A stretch of DNA of 64,000 nucleotides from Paenibacillus sp. (GCA_023512345.1 JAILZT010000020.1:1-64000); one strand, 5' to 3'. Shown: positions 43,410-53,738, numbered from the stretch's first letter. Notes: a model not told the origin generated them from the sequence alone. Numbers and translations: made by a program.

Positions 43410-44837
43410 TTAACTCGTAATTTTCTTATAGATATCAATATACTGCTGTGCGGATACATTCCAACTGTAATCACCGGCAAAAGCGTTCTTGGTCACTTGC
43501 TTCCAATGTTCCGGCTTATTGTAGAAAGAAACTGCACGGCGAAGTGTAAACATCATGTCATGTGCATTGTAATCAGTAAAAGTGAACCCATTTCCCTCGC
43601 CTGTCAACTCGTTATAGGGTTGAACGGTGTCGTTCAGTCCCCCTGTTTCCCTAACCACAGGTATACTGCCGTAACGCAGTGCCAGCAATTGGCTAATACC
43701 GCAAGGCTCGAACTTGGATGGCATCAAGAAAAAATCACTGGCAGCATAAATTTTGCGTGAAAGTCCATCGTTGAACAAAATCTGTGAAGACAGCTTTGTA
43801 GGATAACGCCAAGCCGCTTCACGGAACCAACGCTCATAAATCTCATCACCAGTTCCGAGCAATACAAACTGAATATCATCATAATACAATAACTCGTCCA
43901 GAATTCGGGTAATAAGATCAAGACCCTTAGAATCCACAAGTCGTGTAACCATGGCTACCATTGGTATATGCGGAGCAATCGGAAGCCCCAGCTCCTTTTG
44001 CAGGCCTATCTTATTCTCCGTCTTCTTAGCGAGATTTGTACGATACCGACTAAATATTTGAGAGTCATTGGCCGGATTATAGCTCTTAGTATCAATCCCG
44101 TTCACAATACCGCTAAGATGTTCGGAACGTGCACTAAGCAATCCTTCCAGACCATAGCCATAATAAGGAGTACGGATCTCTTCCGAATAGGTTGGACTTA
44201 CCGTAGTTACATGGTCGCTGTAGACGATACCGCCCTTCATGTAGTTAACGTTGCCGTAGTACTCAACCCCGTTAAAATAACTGCTTCCCAGACCCAGCAA
44301 CCCATCCAGAACCTCATATGGAAATACGCCTTGGTACAGCAAATTATGAATGGTAAATACCGTTCTCATCTCAGCATAAAAAGGGTTGTGACGATAATGA
44401 CCCTGCAGCAGCATAGGGATAACCGCTGCATGCCAATCATGACAGTGCAGTACATCTGGCTGGAAACCTATAGCCGGCAGGCACTCCAGTACAGCGCGGT
44501 TATAAAAGGCAAAGCGTTCTCCGTCATCCATGTATCCATAGATTCCATCCCGAGCGCCAAAATAGTACTCATTATCGATAAAATAAATGGGGATTCCATC
44601 CAATACGATACGCTCAATCCCACAGTACTGATTGCGCCAACCTACGGGTACATCCACAACGGCTACTGGCTCCATTTGCGATTTGAATTTTTCAGAAATT
44701 CCCCGATATTTTGGTAAAATAACTCTCACATCTACTCCTGCGCTTTTTAGTGCTTTTGGCAATGCACCAATTACATCAGCTAATCCCCCAGTTTTTATAA
44801 AAGGATGAGCTTCAGCAGCGGCGAATAAAACCTTCAT
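43410..44837 (-). CDS. glgA: glycogen synthase (ADP-glucose)
   Basis: Extends alpha-1,4-glucan from ADP-glucose. 475 residues, GT5: N-terminal KTGGLADV (nucleotide loop), HCHDWHAAVIPMLL, FTIHNLLYQGVF, GIVNGID, and C-terminal MPSKFEPCGISQLLALRYGSIP with ETGGLNDTV. Length normal. It follows glgB by 25 bp; both are read leftward. Confidence 0.95.
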   Translation of the reverse strand: MKVLFAAAEAHPFIKTGGLADVIGALPKALKSAGVDVRVILPKYRGISEKFKSQMEPVAVVDVPVGWRNQYCGIERIVLDGIPIYFIDNEYYFGARDGIYGYMDDGERFAFYNRAVLECLPAIGFQPDVLHCHDWHAAVIPMLLQGHYRHNPFYAEMRTVFTIHNLLYQGVFPYEVLDGLLGLGSSYFNGVEYYGNVNYMKGGIVYSDHVTTVSPTYSEEIRTPYYGYGLEGLLSARSEHLSGIVNGIDTKSYNPANDSQIFSRYRTNLAKKTENKIGLQKELGLPIAPHIPMVAMVTRLVDSKGLDLITRILDELLYYDDIQFVLLGTGDEIYERWFREAAWRYPTKLSSQILFNDGLSRKIYAASDFFLMPSKFEPCGISQLLALRYGSIPVVRETGGLNDTVQPYNELTGEGNGFTFTDYNAHDMMFTLRRAVSFYNKPEHWKQVTKNAFAGDYSWNVSAQQYIDIYKKITS

Positions 44838-44862
44838 TCAATTTCCCCCTTGGTTATACGGA

Positions 44863-46803
44863 TTAATTATTGATCTCGGTAATTTCGCTCTTCTTTTTTC
44901 GGCCTGTTTTTTTCAGCACTATAATACTCAGCGGAGGCAGAGTAATCTCCAGACTGTTCAGTTGATTATTCCACTCAAATTTCTCACTTTTCCGTGGTGC
45001 ATTATGAATACCAGAACCCCCAAAAGCAGTACTTTCTGAAGTGAAAATTTCTTCATAAGTTCCCGAACTAGGAACTCCAATGCGATACTGAGGATGCTCA
45101 GTAGGTTGGAAATTAATAATAATGAGCAACGTATCTACAGCCTTTTTGCCTCGACGAATATAAGAGATAACACTCTGCCCGCTATCATCCGCGTTGATCC
45201 ATTGGTATCCATTTAAATCATGGTCAAGTTCCCATAATGCCTTTTCTGAAAGGTAAAACTTGTTAAGTTCAGCAGTATAGGCTCGCATTTGCCGGTGGGT
45301 TTCATAATCAAGCAGAAGCCAGTCCAAACCCTCCTGATCTTTCCACTCGATAAACTGGCCCATTTCACCGCCCATAAATAGCAGTTTCTTGCCTGGATTT
45401 GTGATTTGATAACCTAACAGCAGACGAAGACCTGCAAATTTCTGTTCGTAAGAGCCTGGCATTTTATTGAGCAAAGACTTCTTGCCGTGCACTACCTCAT
45501 CATGAGACAAGGGCAGTGTATAGTTCTCTGAATAGGCATAGCAAATGGGGAAAGTTAGCAGATTGTGATGATAGGGCCGCCCCCCGAAATCCTGTTCTAT
45601 GTACCCCAAGGTGTCATTCATCCAGCCCATATTCCATTTGTAATTGAACCCGAGTCCACCCTCATGAACAGGAGATGTTACTCCAGGCCAAGCACTCGAT
45701 TCTTCAGCCATCATTAAGGCCTGTGGATAATTATCAAAAATCGCCTTATTAAGCGTCTGAATGAAACGGATGGCTTCCAAATTTTCAAGTCCCCCGTTAA
45801 TATTACGCCGATATTGATGCTCTCCTTTTTCAAAGTCCAATCTCAGCATACTAGTGACAGCATCGACTCTCATTCCATCAATATGGAACATCTCAAACCA
45901 GAAGAGTGCATTTGAAATCAAGAAAGAAGCGATCTCAGGTTTACTAAAATCAAATGAGAGAGTCCCCCATCCCGGTCTTTCGGCCAGCATTGGATCACCA
46001 TATTCATACAGCGGAGATCCGTCGAACATTCGAAGGCCATGGGCATCTTTAGCGAAATGGGCCGGAACCCAGTCCAAAATCACCCCAATACCTGCCTGAT
46101 GACAGGAGTCGATTAAATACATAAGCTCCTGTGGCTCACCATACCGGCTTGTTGCCGCAAAGTATCCCGTACCTTGGTATCCCCAGGATAAGTCATAAGG
46201 ATGTTCTGCAAGCGGCATAAATTCCACATGAGTGTAATTCATTTCCTGTAAATAAGGAATCAGCAGCTCGCTCATTTCCTTGTACGTATAGTACTCTCCA
46301 TCCTCTTTTTGACGCCATGTTCCAAAATGCATTTCGTAAATATTCAAGGGCTTATTATACGGAGACTTATTCTTACGTCGCCACGCCCCATCACCCCAAC
46401 GATAACCACTTATATTAGCCACAACCGATGCTGTCGCTGGACGAACTTCTGACTTGAACGCATAAGGATCTGCTTTTAGAAAACTGGAACCGTCTGCTGC
46501 AATAATTCTGTATTTGTAAAAAGTTCCCACTGTCATACCCGGAAAAAAACGACTCCAAAATCCTGATTCGGGTATCTTAAATAATGAATCCACTTCATGA
46601 CTTCCGTCCCAGCCATTATGATCACCAGCTAGTCCTACATACGTCGCCTGAGGAGCCCACACGGTAAAGCGCACACCGGAAACGTCTTCTTCCACGGCTA
46701 TGTGCGCCCCCAGCAGGTTGTAGCTGCGATAATGGGTACCCTCATGAAATAAATAAATATCATCAGGGGACGGTAAGGTTCCTGTACTTGGTCGCTCTGC
46801 CAA
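44863..46803 (-). CDS. glgB: 1,4-alpha-glucan branching enzyme
   Basis: Makes alpha-1,6 branches in glycogen. 646 residues: CBM48 (about 25-120, GVRFTVWAPQATYVGLAGDHNGWDG), GH13 catalytic domain with DWVPAHFAKD, GMRVDAVTSML (nucleophile Asp), MAEESSAWPGV (acid Glu) and LPLSHDEVVHGK. The start is TTG 46803 with GGTGGTGA upstream. Confidence 0.95.
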   Translation of the reverse strand: MAERPSTGTLPSPDDIYLFHEGTHYRSYNLLGAHIAVEEDVSGVRFTVWAPQATYVGLAGDHNGWDGSHEVDSLFKIPESGFWSRFFPGMTVGTFYKYRIIAADGSSFLKADPYAFKSEVRPATASVVANISGYRWGDGAWRRKNKSPYNKPLNIYEMHFGTWRQKEDGEYYTYKEMSELLIPYLQEMNYTHVEFMPLAEHPYDLSWGYQGTGYFAATSRYGEPQELMYLIDSCHQAGIGVILDWVPAHFAKDAHGLRMFDGSPLYEYGDPMLAERPGWGTLSFDFSKPEIASFLISNALFWFEMFHIDGMRVDAVTSMLRLDFEKGEHQYRRNINGGLENLEAIRFIQTLNKAIFDNYPQALMMAEESSAWPGVTSPVHEGGLGFNYKWNMGWMNDTLGYIEQDFGGRPYHHNLLTFPICYAYSENYTLPLSHDEVVHGKKSLLNKMPGSYEQKFAGLRLLLGYQITNPGKKLLFMGGEMGQFIEWKDQEGLDWLLLDYETHRQMRAYTAELNKFYLSEKALWELDHDLNGYQWINADDSGQSVISYIRRGKKAVDTLLIIINFQPTEHPQYRIGVPSSGTYEEIFTSESTAFGGSGIHNAPRKSEKFEWNNQLNSLEITLPPLSIIVLKKTGRKKKSEITEINN

Positions 46804-47019
46804 TTCATCACCACCTTAATATATAGGATGCACCTATTACATTACCCCAAACACTGTCATTTGAAAATGATTTGACGTGAAAGAAATTTTTTTCGCATTA
46901 AGAAAATAATTAATGTAATTTTTCTTGATGTATAGCAATATATTTCACTTATGTCGTTTCAAGAGGCAGTAGTGCGGTTAATTTACAAGCATTGACAAAA
47001 AAATGGGAGGGACAACTAA

Positions 47020-48252
47020 ATGAGTAAACAAGATTGCATCGCCATGCTTTTGGCAGGAGGGGAAGGACGGAGATTGGCTCCCCTAACTACCAGTATGGCA
47101 AAGCCTGCAGTCCCATTCGGAGGTCAGTATAGAATCATTGATTTTCCCTTAAGCAACTGTGTCAATTATAAGATTGACACCGTAGGTGTTCTAACTCAAT
47201 ACAAAGCAGAATCGCTTCATACCCATATTGGAGAAGGTGAGCCTTGGGGTCTTCACCATCAAAATCCCAAAAAAGGAGTAACCCTGCTTCCTGCTGGTGT
47301 TGAAGGTAGAGCGAACTATTCGGGAACCGCTGATGCTATTTATAAAAACATTTCGTATATTGACAGTCGTGAACCTGAACATGTACTTATATTATCCGCA
47401 GATCATATTTACCATATGGACTACCGTCACATGCTGGACTATCATATCAAGAAAAATGCAAAAGCTACGATCTCTGTTATGGAGGTCCCTTGGGAAGAGG
47501 CCAGCCGCTTCGGTGTCTTGAACGTCAACGATGACTTGAAGATCTCAGATTTCGCTGAGAAACCAAAAGTACCAGAGAGTAACCTTGCATCCATGGGGAT
47601 TTATATGTTTCGATGGGATTATTTGAAAGAACATTTACTAAAGGATGCTGCTAATCCGTTATCCAGCCATGATTTTGGCAAGGATGTCATTCCGCACATG
47701 CTGGATAGAAACGATGATCTGTTTGCATACCGCTTCAAGGGCTATTGGAGGGATGTAGGTACCGTAAGCAGCTTATGGGAAGCCCATATGGACTTACTGC
47801 AATCCGATACTGGTTGGCAGCTGGATAATGTACGCTGGCCAATGTACAGCCGGGCTCGCAAAGCCAAACTGACTGTTCACAAACCTAGGGTTCAAACCCC
47901 TGGATCAAGTTCTTTAGTGAACGAACATTGTATTTCCGAAGGAAGCTTGCAGCATTCAGTTGTCTTCGGAGAAGTAGAAATCGGTAAAATGTCCACTATT
48001 AAATACAGTGTAGTAATGCCGGGTGCACGAATTGGACGCGGGGTCCAGATCGAGAATGCCATCATCGGCGAAGGCGCTGTAATTAAGGATGGTGCCGTTA
48101 TTAAGGGCAGTTCCGAACATATTATGGTTGTAGGGCCACACGAGATTGTCGCTGCCAAACCTGTACTGCGGACACAACCTTCCCCATCAAGACTGTTGCA
48201 GGATGTATATGAAAAAACCGGGCGTTTACGTGCAGAAGGGCTTCCTTCCTGA
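47020..48252 (+). CDS. glgC: glucose-1-phosphate adenylyltransferase
   Basis: Makes ADP-glucose, the committed step of glycogen synthesis. 410 residues: N-terminal AMLLAGGEGRRLAPLT, KPAVPFGGQYRIIDFPLSN, WGTADAIYKN-like block (here YSGTADAIYKN), DHIYHMDY, EKP, and a C-terminal left-handed helix of hexapeptides (GRGVQIENAIIGEGAVIKDG). Divergent from glgB-glgA; glgD and glgP are not in the window. Confidence 0.96.
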   Translation: MSKQDCIAMLLAGGEGRRLAPLTTSMAKPAVPFGGQYRIIDFPLSNCVNYKIDTVGVLTQYKAESLHTHIGEGEPWGLHHQNPKKGVTLLPAGVEGRANYSGTADAIYKNISYIDSREPEHVLILSADHIYHMDYRHMLDYHIKKNAKATISVMEVPWEEASRFGVLNVNDDLKISDFAEKPKVPESNLASMGIYMFRWDYLKEHLLKDAANPLSSHDFGKDVIPHMLDRNDDLFAYRFKGYWRDVGTVSSLWEAHMDLLQSDTGWQLDNVRWPMYSRARKAKLTVHKPRVQTPGSSSLVNEHCISEGSLQHSVVFGEVEIGKMSTIKYSVVMPGARIGRGVQIENAIIGEGAVIKDGAVIKGSSEHIMVVGPHEIVAAKPVLRTQPSPSRLLQDVYEKTGRLRAEGLPS

Positions 48253-48290
48253 CACTAAGCATTTGTGTATTTATATGTTTTCTATAAACC

Positions 48291-48334
48291 AAAACAAGCC
48301 AGTCTCCAATACACCCGGAGACTGGCTTGTTTTG
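48291..48334. terminator. bidirectional terminator after glgC
   Basis: Perfect 17-bp stem AAAACAAGCCAGTCTCC / GGAGACTGGCTTGTTTT with a 9-nt loop, shared with the convergent double-GNAT gene. Confidence 0.92.
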
Positions 48335-48343
48335 TATCCTTAT

Positions 48344-49441
48344 TTATAAATCAGAAACCATGGAGTTTTGTATTTCTTCCCATTCCCTATCCAATATACT
48401 CATTTCAATGCAATCTACATACCCGCTGCTGAATAATGCCACTTCGCGATGGATGCCCTCTCGACGGAAACCTGCAGCTTCATAGGACTTTATTGCAGAG
48501 GTATTGAAATCATATACTCCAAGGGATATCCGATGTAGTTCGAGCGATTCAAAGGCAATGCGCAGCAGTTCCTTCATCATTCTGAGCCCGATTCCCCGAC
48601 CCCGATAATCCGGATCCATTACGACTCTCCCCACTCTGGCTGAGCGATTCAATCTGTCAATGGCAGCAAGACTTATATGACCTATTACTTCACCAGTAGC
48701 TTTGTGTACAGCGCTATAAATTAAGAAATTGGAATTCGCTGGATGATTTGAATCGGTCATATACTTATCTAACTCTTGATCCTCTATAGGGAAGGATAAT
48801 GAAGGTCCAGCCCACTGCTTTAGATACTCCGATGAAACACTCCATTTTTTTAAATAGCCAAAATCTTCTTCACGGAAATACCGCAATAGAATCTCGTCGT
48901 CATCCCCTGAATCATTAAATTTCTCATATAGGTTAACCAAACGCCCTCCACCCATATCATTCGTTCCCATATAATGAAAACCCAGACTTTGGTAGTATCC
49001 GTTAAGCTTAATATTATGAGCGACAGTATCAAATCTAAGCCCCTTGCAGCCTTTCTCTATCGCCAAATCCGCTGCGAACTGTAGCATATAACTGCCCAAG
49101 CCTGCTCCCCGATAGGACCTCGCTACCGTCAACCGATGCAAATAAGCATACGAATCATCATTCCTTGTTCCCCAATACTGTGGATCACTGAACTGCAGCG
49201 TAAACATTCCGATGATCTCATCATTATCTAGAGCGAGATAAACCTCTCTGTCTTCAAAATAATTCATGATATCCGCTTCAGTAAATTGACTCGGTGTCCA
49301 TTGCTTAATTCCATTGCTCTCCATCCATCTTGCCGCATCCTGCAGCAGTATAACCATTTCACGTGCTCGGTTTCGTTCGGCACGAATCATAGTTACCGAG
49401 CCCTGTGAGAAATGGTTAGCAGCAGTAGTATTAGCCTCCAT
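48344..49441 (-). CDS. two-domain GNAT acetyltransferase
   Basis: 365 residues with two GNAT folds in tandem. Domain 1 (about 18-175) has VARSYRGAGLGSYMLQFAAD and a typical LGFHYMG end; domain 2 (about 185-355) has VVMDPDYRGRGIGLRMMKELL and SAIKSYEAAGFRREG of the RimJ/L type. Both acetyl-CoA loops look intact (R-G-A-G-L-G and R-G-R-G-I-G). Such tandem forms occur in Firmicutes; substrates unknown. ATG 49441 with GAGGGGG upstream. Confidence 0.87.
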   Translation of the reverse strand: MEANTTAANHFSQGSVTMIRAERNRAREMVILLQDAARWMESNGIKQWTPSQFTEADIMNYFEDREVYLALDNDEIIGMFTLQFSDPQYWGTRNDDSYAYLHRLTVARSYRGAGLGSYMLQFAADLAIEKGCKGLRFDTVAHNIKLNGYYQSLGFHYMGTNDMGGGRLVNLYEKFNDSGDDDEILLRYFREEDFGYLKKWSVSSEYLKQWAGPSLSFPIEDQELDKYMTDSNHPANSNFLIYSAVHKATGEVIGHISLAAIDRLNRSARVGRVVMDPDYRGRGIGLRMMKELLRIAFESLELHRISLGVYDFNTSAIKSYEAAGFRREGIHREVALFSSGYVDCIEMSILDREWEEIQNSMVSDL

Positions 49442-49486
49442 ATCACTGCCCCCTCTTTTTCAACATGAATGATATCGCTTTGGAAT

Positions 49487-50911
49487 TTAGATCTGATGCT
49501 CAGCGTTTGCTGCAGGTTTGGGGGGTTCCGCCGACAGTGGTAAAATAACAATGACCTCAGTTCCTTTGCCTAGCTCACTGTTAAGTTCAAGGCGACCGCT
49601 GTGCAGCTCAACCAACTGTTGTGAAATCGCCAAGCCCAGGCCCGTTCCTCCATTTAACGCATCGACCTGAAAAAAACGGTCCCTTACCCTTGATAAATGC
49701 TCCTCACTTATTCCAATACCGGCATCATGTACCGACATAATGGCTTCAGTGTCGGATAAACACTTAGCAGTAAGTCCGATGATCGAATCCTCATGAGAGA
49801 ATTTCACCGCGTTATCGACCAAATTTAAAAACACTTGCTTCAACCGGTTGGCATCACCTTTGACAAAAATGTTCTCTTCGCTTTCGAGCCGTAAATGAAT
49901 CCTTTTTTTCTCAGCCTTAGCCCATACATTAAGAATTGTCTCCTGCAGCAGAACCTTTACGTTAACGACACCCATGGAGAGCCTCATCTCATTTTGCTGC
50001 AGCTTGGCGAAATCAAGAATCTCTTCGACCAGGCCAATCAGCCGATCACTTTCTTTTGAGATAATTCCCATACCCAGCTTCGTTTCTTCTGGATCATAGC
50101 CACCCGATATTAACGTCTCACTCCACCCCTTAATGCTGGTGAGCGGAGTGCGAAGCTCGTGGGAAATAGACGAGATAAAGTCATCCTTGATCTGGTTGCT
50201 GCGAACAATTTCTTGAGCCATATAGTTGAGCGTTGAAGCGAGATCACCAATTTCGTATTTGTAATTCCCTTTAATTCTTGTATTGAACCTGCCTTTGGCC
50301 ATTTGGGCTGATACTGCAGTAATGTTATTAAGCGGTTTTACTATGGAATTGGCTAATCCAAAACTGAATATGACTACAATCGCAAGAACAGCCACACCTA
50401 TCCCTATGGACAGTAATGAAAGATTTAATAAATCCGCATTGATTCCCTCCACTGAAGTTAAATATCTCAGCACAAAGGTGTCTCTGCCATGAATTTGCAA
50501 AACTTTTGAAACCGCCATAACACTCTCATTGGTACCTACCTGCCGGCCTACCCATCGACCGATACCGCCCCCTGCCGCTTCCGGTACATCACTTGTAGTG
50601 ATCGTCCGATCTGGCTGAAATCCTGTTGAACTGGTGATCATATCACCGTTCAGCGTCAGCACTTCCAGCTCCGTATTGTTGAGTGTGAAGCTATCGAGTA
50701 CCTCCTGTAAGGGAACGTTCTCCCCAGAGAGTTGATATTTCTGGAAATAACCCTCTGCGGTGCTGATATGGGTAGTTATCGTGGTATATATACTTTCGTA
50801 ATAATACGTCCGGATAGCCAGTAAAAATATAACTTCCACAAGGAGAAGCGCCATAAAGACTACAAGAATGTAGTGCAGGACAATCTGTCTGCGCATCCCC
50901 TTCTTAATCAT
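49487..50911 (-). CDS. sensor histidine kinase
   Basis: About 474 residues. TM1 at about 10-30, outside sensor of about 150 residues, TM2 at about 170-195 (SIGIGVAVLAIVVIFSFGLA), HAMP, HisKA with FISSISHELRTPLTSIKGW (phospho-His), then ATPase boxes NLVDNAVKFSH, DAGIGIS and GTGLGLAISQQLVE. The start ATG 50911 overlaps the response-regulator stop as ATGA. The signal is unknown. Confidence 0.92.
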   Translation of the reverse strand: MIKKGMRRQIVLHYILVVFMALLLVEVIFLLAIRTYYYESIYTTITTHISTAEGYFQKYQLSGENVPLQEVLDSFTLNNTELEVLTLNGDMITSSTGFQPDRTITTSDVPEAAGGGIGRWVGRQVGTNESVMAVSKVLQIHGRDTFVLRYLTSVEGINADLLNLSLLSIGIGVAVLAIVVIFSFGLANSIVKPLNNITAVSAQMAKGRFNTRIKGNYKYEIGDLASTLNYMAQEIVRSNQIKDDFISSISHELRTPLTSIKGWSETLISGGYDPEETKLGMGIISKESDRLIGLVEEILDFAKLQQNEMRLSMGVVNVKVLLQETILNVWAKAEKKRIHLRLESEENIFVKGDANRLKQVFLNLVDNAVKFSHEDSIIGLTAKCLSDTEAIMSVHDAGIGISEEHLSRVRDRFFQVDALNGGTGLGLAISQQLVELHSGRLELNSELGKGTEVIVILPLSAEPPKPAANAEHQI

Positions 50912-51606
50912 TGTCCTTGACCCTTCCACTTATAGCCGTGCCCCCAAACCGTTTGTAAAAACTCTGGATCTGATGGATTGTTCTCAATCTTTTGCCGTAA
51001 ACGGCGAATATTCACATCAACAATTTTGGGATCACCCATATATTCTTTGCCCCACACATGATCCAGAAGAAGATCACGGCTAAGCGGAGTGTTTTCTTTC
51101 TCAAGAAAGTATTGAACCAGAGAAAACTCGGTTGGTGTAAGTTCAATGGCTTCACCATTTCGCTTGAACTGCTTGGAAATCAGGTCAAGCGTATACGGTC
51201 CCGAATGAAAAGAAACCTTAGCCGATTGCTCGCGATGGACATTAACCCGACGCAGCAGCGATTGAATACGAGCAATTAGCTCAGTTGGGCTAAATGGTTT
51301 ACTGATATGATCATCCGCACCTACAGAAAGAGCGTACACTTTATCTTGCTCCTGCACTTTGGCTGTCAGAAATATTATACCAAGACGTTCATTCGTCTCC
51401 CGGATCCGGCGACATACTTCAAAGCCGTCAATACCTGGGACCATGACATCCAACAAAGCGATATCAATATCCGGTACCGTAGTAAGCTTGTGCAAGGCTT
51501 CATTTCCATCAGCAGCCTCCAGCACTTCGAAGCCGTTACGTTTTAGATTAATAACAATAAAACTACGGATGGAATCCTCATCCTCCAAGATCAGTACTTT
51601 ACTCAT
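50908..51606 (-). CDS. OmpR/PhoB-family response regulator
   Basis: 232 residues. Receiver domain with acidic pair EDED, phospho-Asp in ALLDVMVPG, Thr in IIFLTAKV and Lys in HISKPFSPTEL; C-terminal winged helix with IELTPTEFSLVQYFLE and VDVNIRRLRQKIE. Partner of the kinase downstream, and overlaps the lipoprotein stop by 8 bp. Confidence 0.95.
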   Translation of the reverse strand: MSKVLILEDEDSIRSFIVINLKRNGFEVLEAADGNEALHKLTTVPDIDIALLDVMVPGIDGFEVCRRIRETNERLGIIFLTAKVQEQDKVYALSVGADDHISKPFSPTELIARIQSLLRRVNVHREQSAKVSFHSGPYTLDLISKQFKRNGEAIELTPTEFSLVQYFLEKENTPLSRDLLLDHVWGKEYMGDPKIVDVNIRRLRQKIENNPSDPEFLQTVWGHGYKWKGQGQ

Positions 51607-52903
51607 CTATTCCCTTCCTCTCTATAGGGGCAGCATTTTTCGCTTTTTTATCCCCGGTAATAGTCTGTTCTAGCTTTCCACGATAACCGATGATCTTGTC
51701 TGTGTCCCGTCCCCATAGTTCCCAACCACTATCCTTCACTCGTTCCCACTCCGTCAGCGAGAAGAAGGAAATTTCAGCCACCGTCTCACCGGAATCAGAC
51801 ATAATGAATTTGAGGTATTCATCTTGGATGGATTTGGTATCCAATGTAACATTTCCATACCATTCAGATGGAAAATCAATATAAAAGCGGTCAGACGGAT
51901 CACGATATTGTTGTTTTGCAAAAATAATATCCGTCTTACCATCCCACTTATAATAAGAAGTAAAGTAAGGTATTGCATTGGGATCGAAATATTCCCAGCC
52001 TTTGGGCGATTCTAGAATTCCAATTTCAATAATGCCGTCACCATCAATGTCCTGACTAAGAATCCGGCGATCCCTGAAGGTTCGTTCATTCCCGCCAACG
52101 ACTACACGCAACTTGTTATTCTCCATAACGACTATATAGCTTGAAGCAGAATGGCCATTCACCGCAGCATCCAGTACGATACCTTCTTTATCTTCAGCTA
52201 CTTTTCCTGCGACCATATTGTAATAATTATTTATATATGGATCGAGTGTGTCCAGCTTATCAAGCTGTTGAAATCCATCATCATATTGATAGGTCGAAAT
52301 TGTTGCAATTTCATTCCGCTTAAGAGAAACTGCAGTAATATCTGCAATGCCATCCCCATTCAGATCATCAATGACGTACTTTGTGTATGACAATTGCAGC
52401 ACTTCACCCAGTGTTGAGCCAGAATAACTATAGACGACAAGGCCCTTTTGAAGACCTTCATCTCCACGTGAGAATCCCGCCACAATATCCAGCTTGCCAT
52501 CATTAGTAACGTCCTTCAACACAACCGACTCCAAAACCGTTCCTTCACCATCGAAAACAAGTTTTTTCACCCAAGATCTACCTTGATTCTCAAGTATCAT
52601 GCCATGAATTTGTACAGCCTGCCCAGGAGTTTGATAAAAGACTATGGTCTCGGGTACACCATCATTATTCAAATCCTGTGTAAAAATGGAGCTGTCATCA
52701 TCATTAGTGGGCCTAATCAAAAGAGAACCCGCGGGCTTCAGCATATTTATTGCGGCTATTAGTGTCGCTTTATCCTCAGACAGCTGCGGCATTGTCATCC
52801 GGGAAACAGGATCACTAATGAAAGAAGTACAGCCTGAGAGCACCGACATTGAGAGCATGACTGCCAGTAAATGCCGCAGACTTCGTATATTCAAGTTGAT
52901 CAC
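51599..52903 (-). CDS. lipoprotein with FG-GAP-like repeats
   Basis: 434 residues. Lipobox MSVLSGCTSFIS (lipid Cys at about 25). The mature part has repeated D-x-(N/D)-x-D-G calcium-loop motifs: DLNNDGVPETIVF, DVTNDGKLDIVAG, DLNGDGIADITAV, DIDGDGIIEIGIL, spaced 35-80 residues, as in beta-propeller FG-GAP/VCBS proteins. It is likely an extracytoplasmic ligand-binding part linked to the kinase. The start is GTG 52903 or a TTG at 52894. Confidence 0.8.
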   Translation of the reverse strand: MINLNIRSLRHLLAVMLSMSVLSGCTSFISDPVSRMTMPQLSEDKATLIAAINMLKPAGSLLIRPTNDDDSSIFTQDLNNDGVPETIVFYQTPGQAVQIHGMILENQGRSWVKKLVFDGEGTVLESVVLKDVTNDGKLDIVAGFSRGDEGLQKGLVVYSYSGSTLGEVLQLSYTKYVIDDLNGDGIADITAVSLKRNEIATISTYQYDDGFQQLDKLDTLDPYINNYYNMVAGKVAEDKEGIVLDAAVNGHSASSYIVVMENNKLRVVVGGNERTFRDRRILSQDIDGDGIIEIGILESPKGWEYFDPNAIPYFTSYYKWDGKTDIIFAKQQYRDPSDRFYIDFPSEWYGNVTLDTKSIQDEYLKFIMSDSGETVAEISFFSLTEWERVKDSGWELWGRDTDKIIGYRGKLEQTITGDKKAKNAAPIERKGIDE

Positions 52904-52922
52904 TCTTTCCGTGGTTCAAATT

Positions 52923-53648
52923 TCAAAGGTTGATCCGCTCTTGGGAAGTCAGGCGGCGACCTTTAACATCATGCTTGATTTTACCATTCTCAAGCACCCA
53001 TAGGCGGGAGGCATAACGTTCAGCTAGTTCTATAGGCAAGACAGTAATAATGGTTAGACCCTTTTCTTTGCACAGCCTGCGTAAGGTCTCCATTACGTTC
53101 TCGGCAGTTTTGGGATCTAGACCCGTCACAGGTTCATCCGCCAATATCACTTTGGCCCCATGCGTCAATGCACGAGCAATCGCTACACGCTGGCGCTCTC
53201 CACCGCTTAATTGGCTGGTTTTTAGCTTCGCTTTGTCCAGCAGTCCGAGCGCATCCAGCTCATCCATAGCCCCCATATAATCATCAGAACGTACCATTCC
53301 GGTGATCATGCGCCATACAGGTGTTTGGGCAGATTGACCGACCAGTACATTTTTCAGCGCAGTCCGGTTAGGATTTAGTTCAGCATTTTGTTCCAAATAG
53401 GCCCATTCACGGCGTATCTTTCGCTTACCACCAAAAGCCTTTCCGAGAATATTAACGCCATCCACCTTAAAGGTTCCGTTATCCCATTTCTCACGCAGGG
53501 CCAAGGATCGAAGCAACGTGGATTTACCGCTGCCGCTTCCCCCTAATATTGCGACAAGCTCACCCTCTTCAAGTTGAAAGCTAATATCCTTTAAAACGGG
53601 GTTTTTATCTTCTCCAACTGCTTTTGCTAGATGTTCAACTCTGATCAT
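52923..53648 (-). CDS. orphan ABC transporter ATPase (PhnC-like)
   Basis: 241 residues. Walker A GGSGSGKST (about 36-44), signature LSGGERQRVAIARALTHG, Walker B ILADEPVTGLDP. The sequence is closest in pattern to PhnC-type ATPases of phosphonate importers, but no permease or binding protein is adjacent. It heads the leftward unit with lipoprotein, regulator and kinase (20 bp gap). Confidence 0.85.
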   Translation of the reverse strand: MIRVEHLAKAVGEDKNPVLKDISFQLEEGELVAILGGSGSGKSTLLRSLALREKWDNGTFKVDGVNILGKAFGGKRKIRREWAYLEQNAELNPNRTALKNVLVGQSAQTPVWRMITGMVRSDDYMGAMDELDALGLLDKAKLKTSQLSGGERQRVAIARALTHGAKVILADEPVTGLDPKTAENVMETLRRLCKEKGLTIITVLPIELAERYASRLWVLENGKIKHDVKGRRLTSQERINL

Positions 53649-53738
53649 GTACTAGTCTCCCCTGTCCTTATCTCTACTTACTATAGTGTATTGGAAAGTG
53701 TGATTAAATTCCATGCGAGCATTCGTTCTTATCTTACC

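Noticed and set aside
47887..47905. tRNA-like GGTTCAAACCC
   Set aside because: It lies within the glgC coding frame and no cloverleaf surrounds it.
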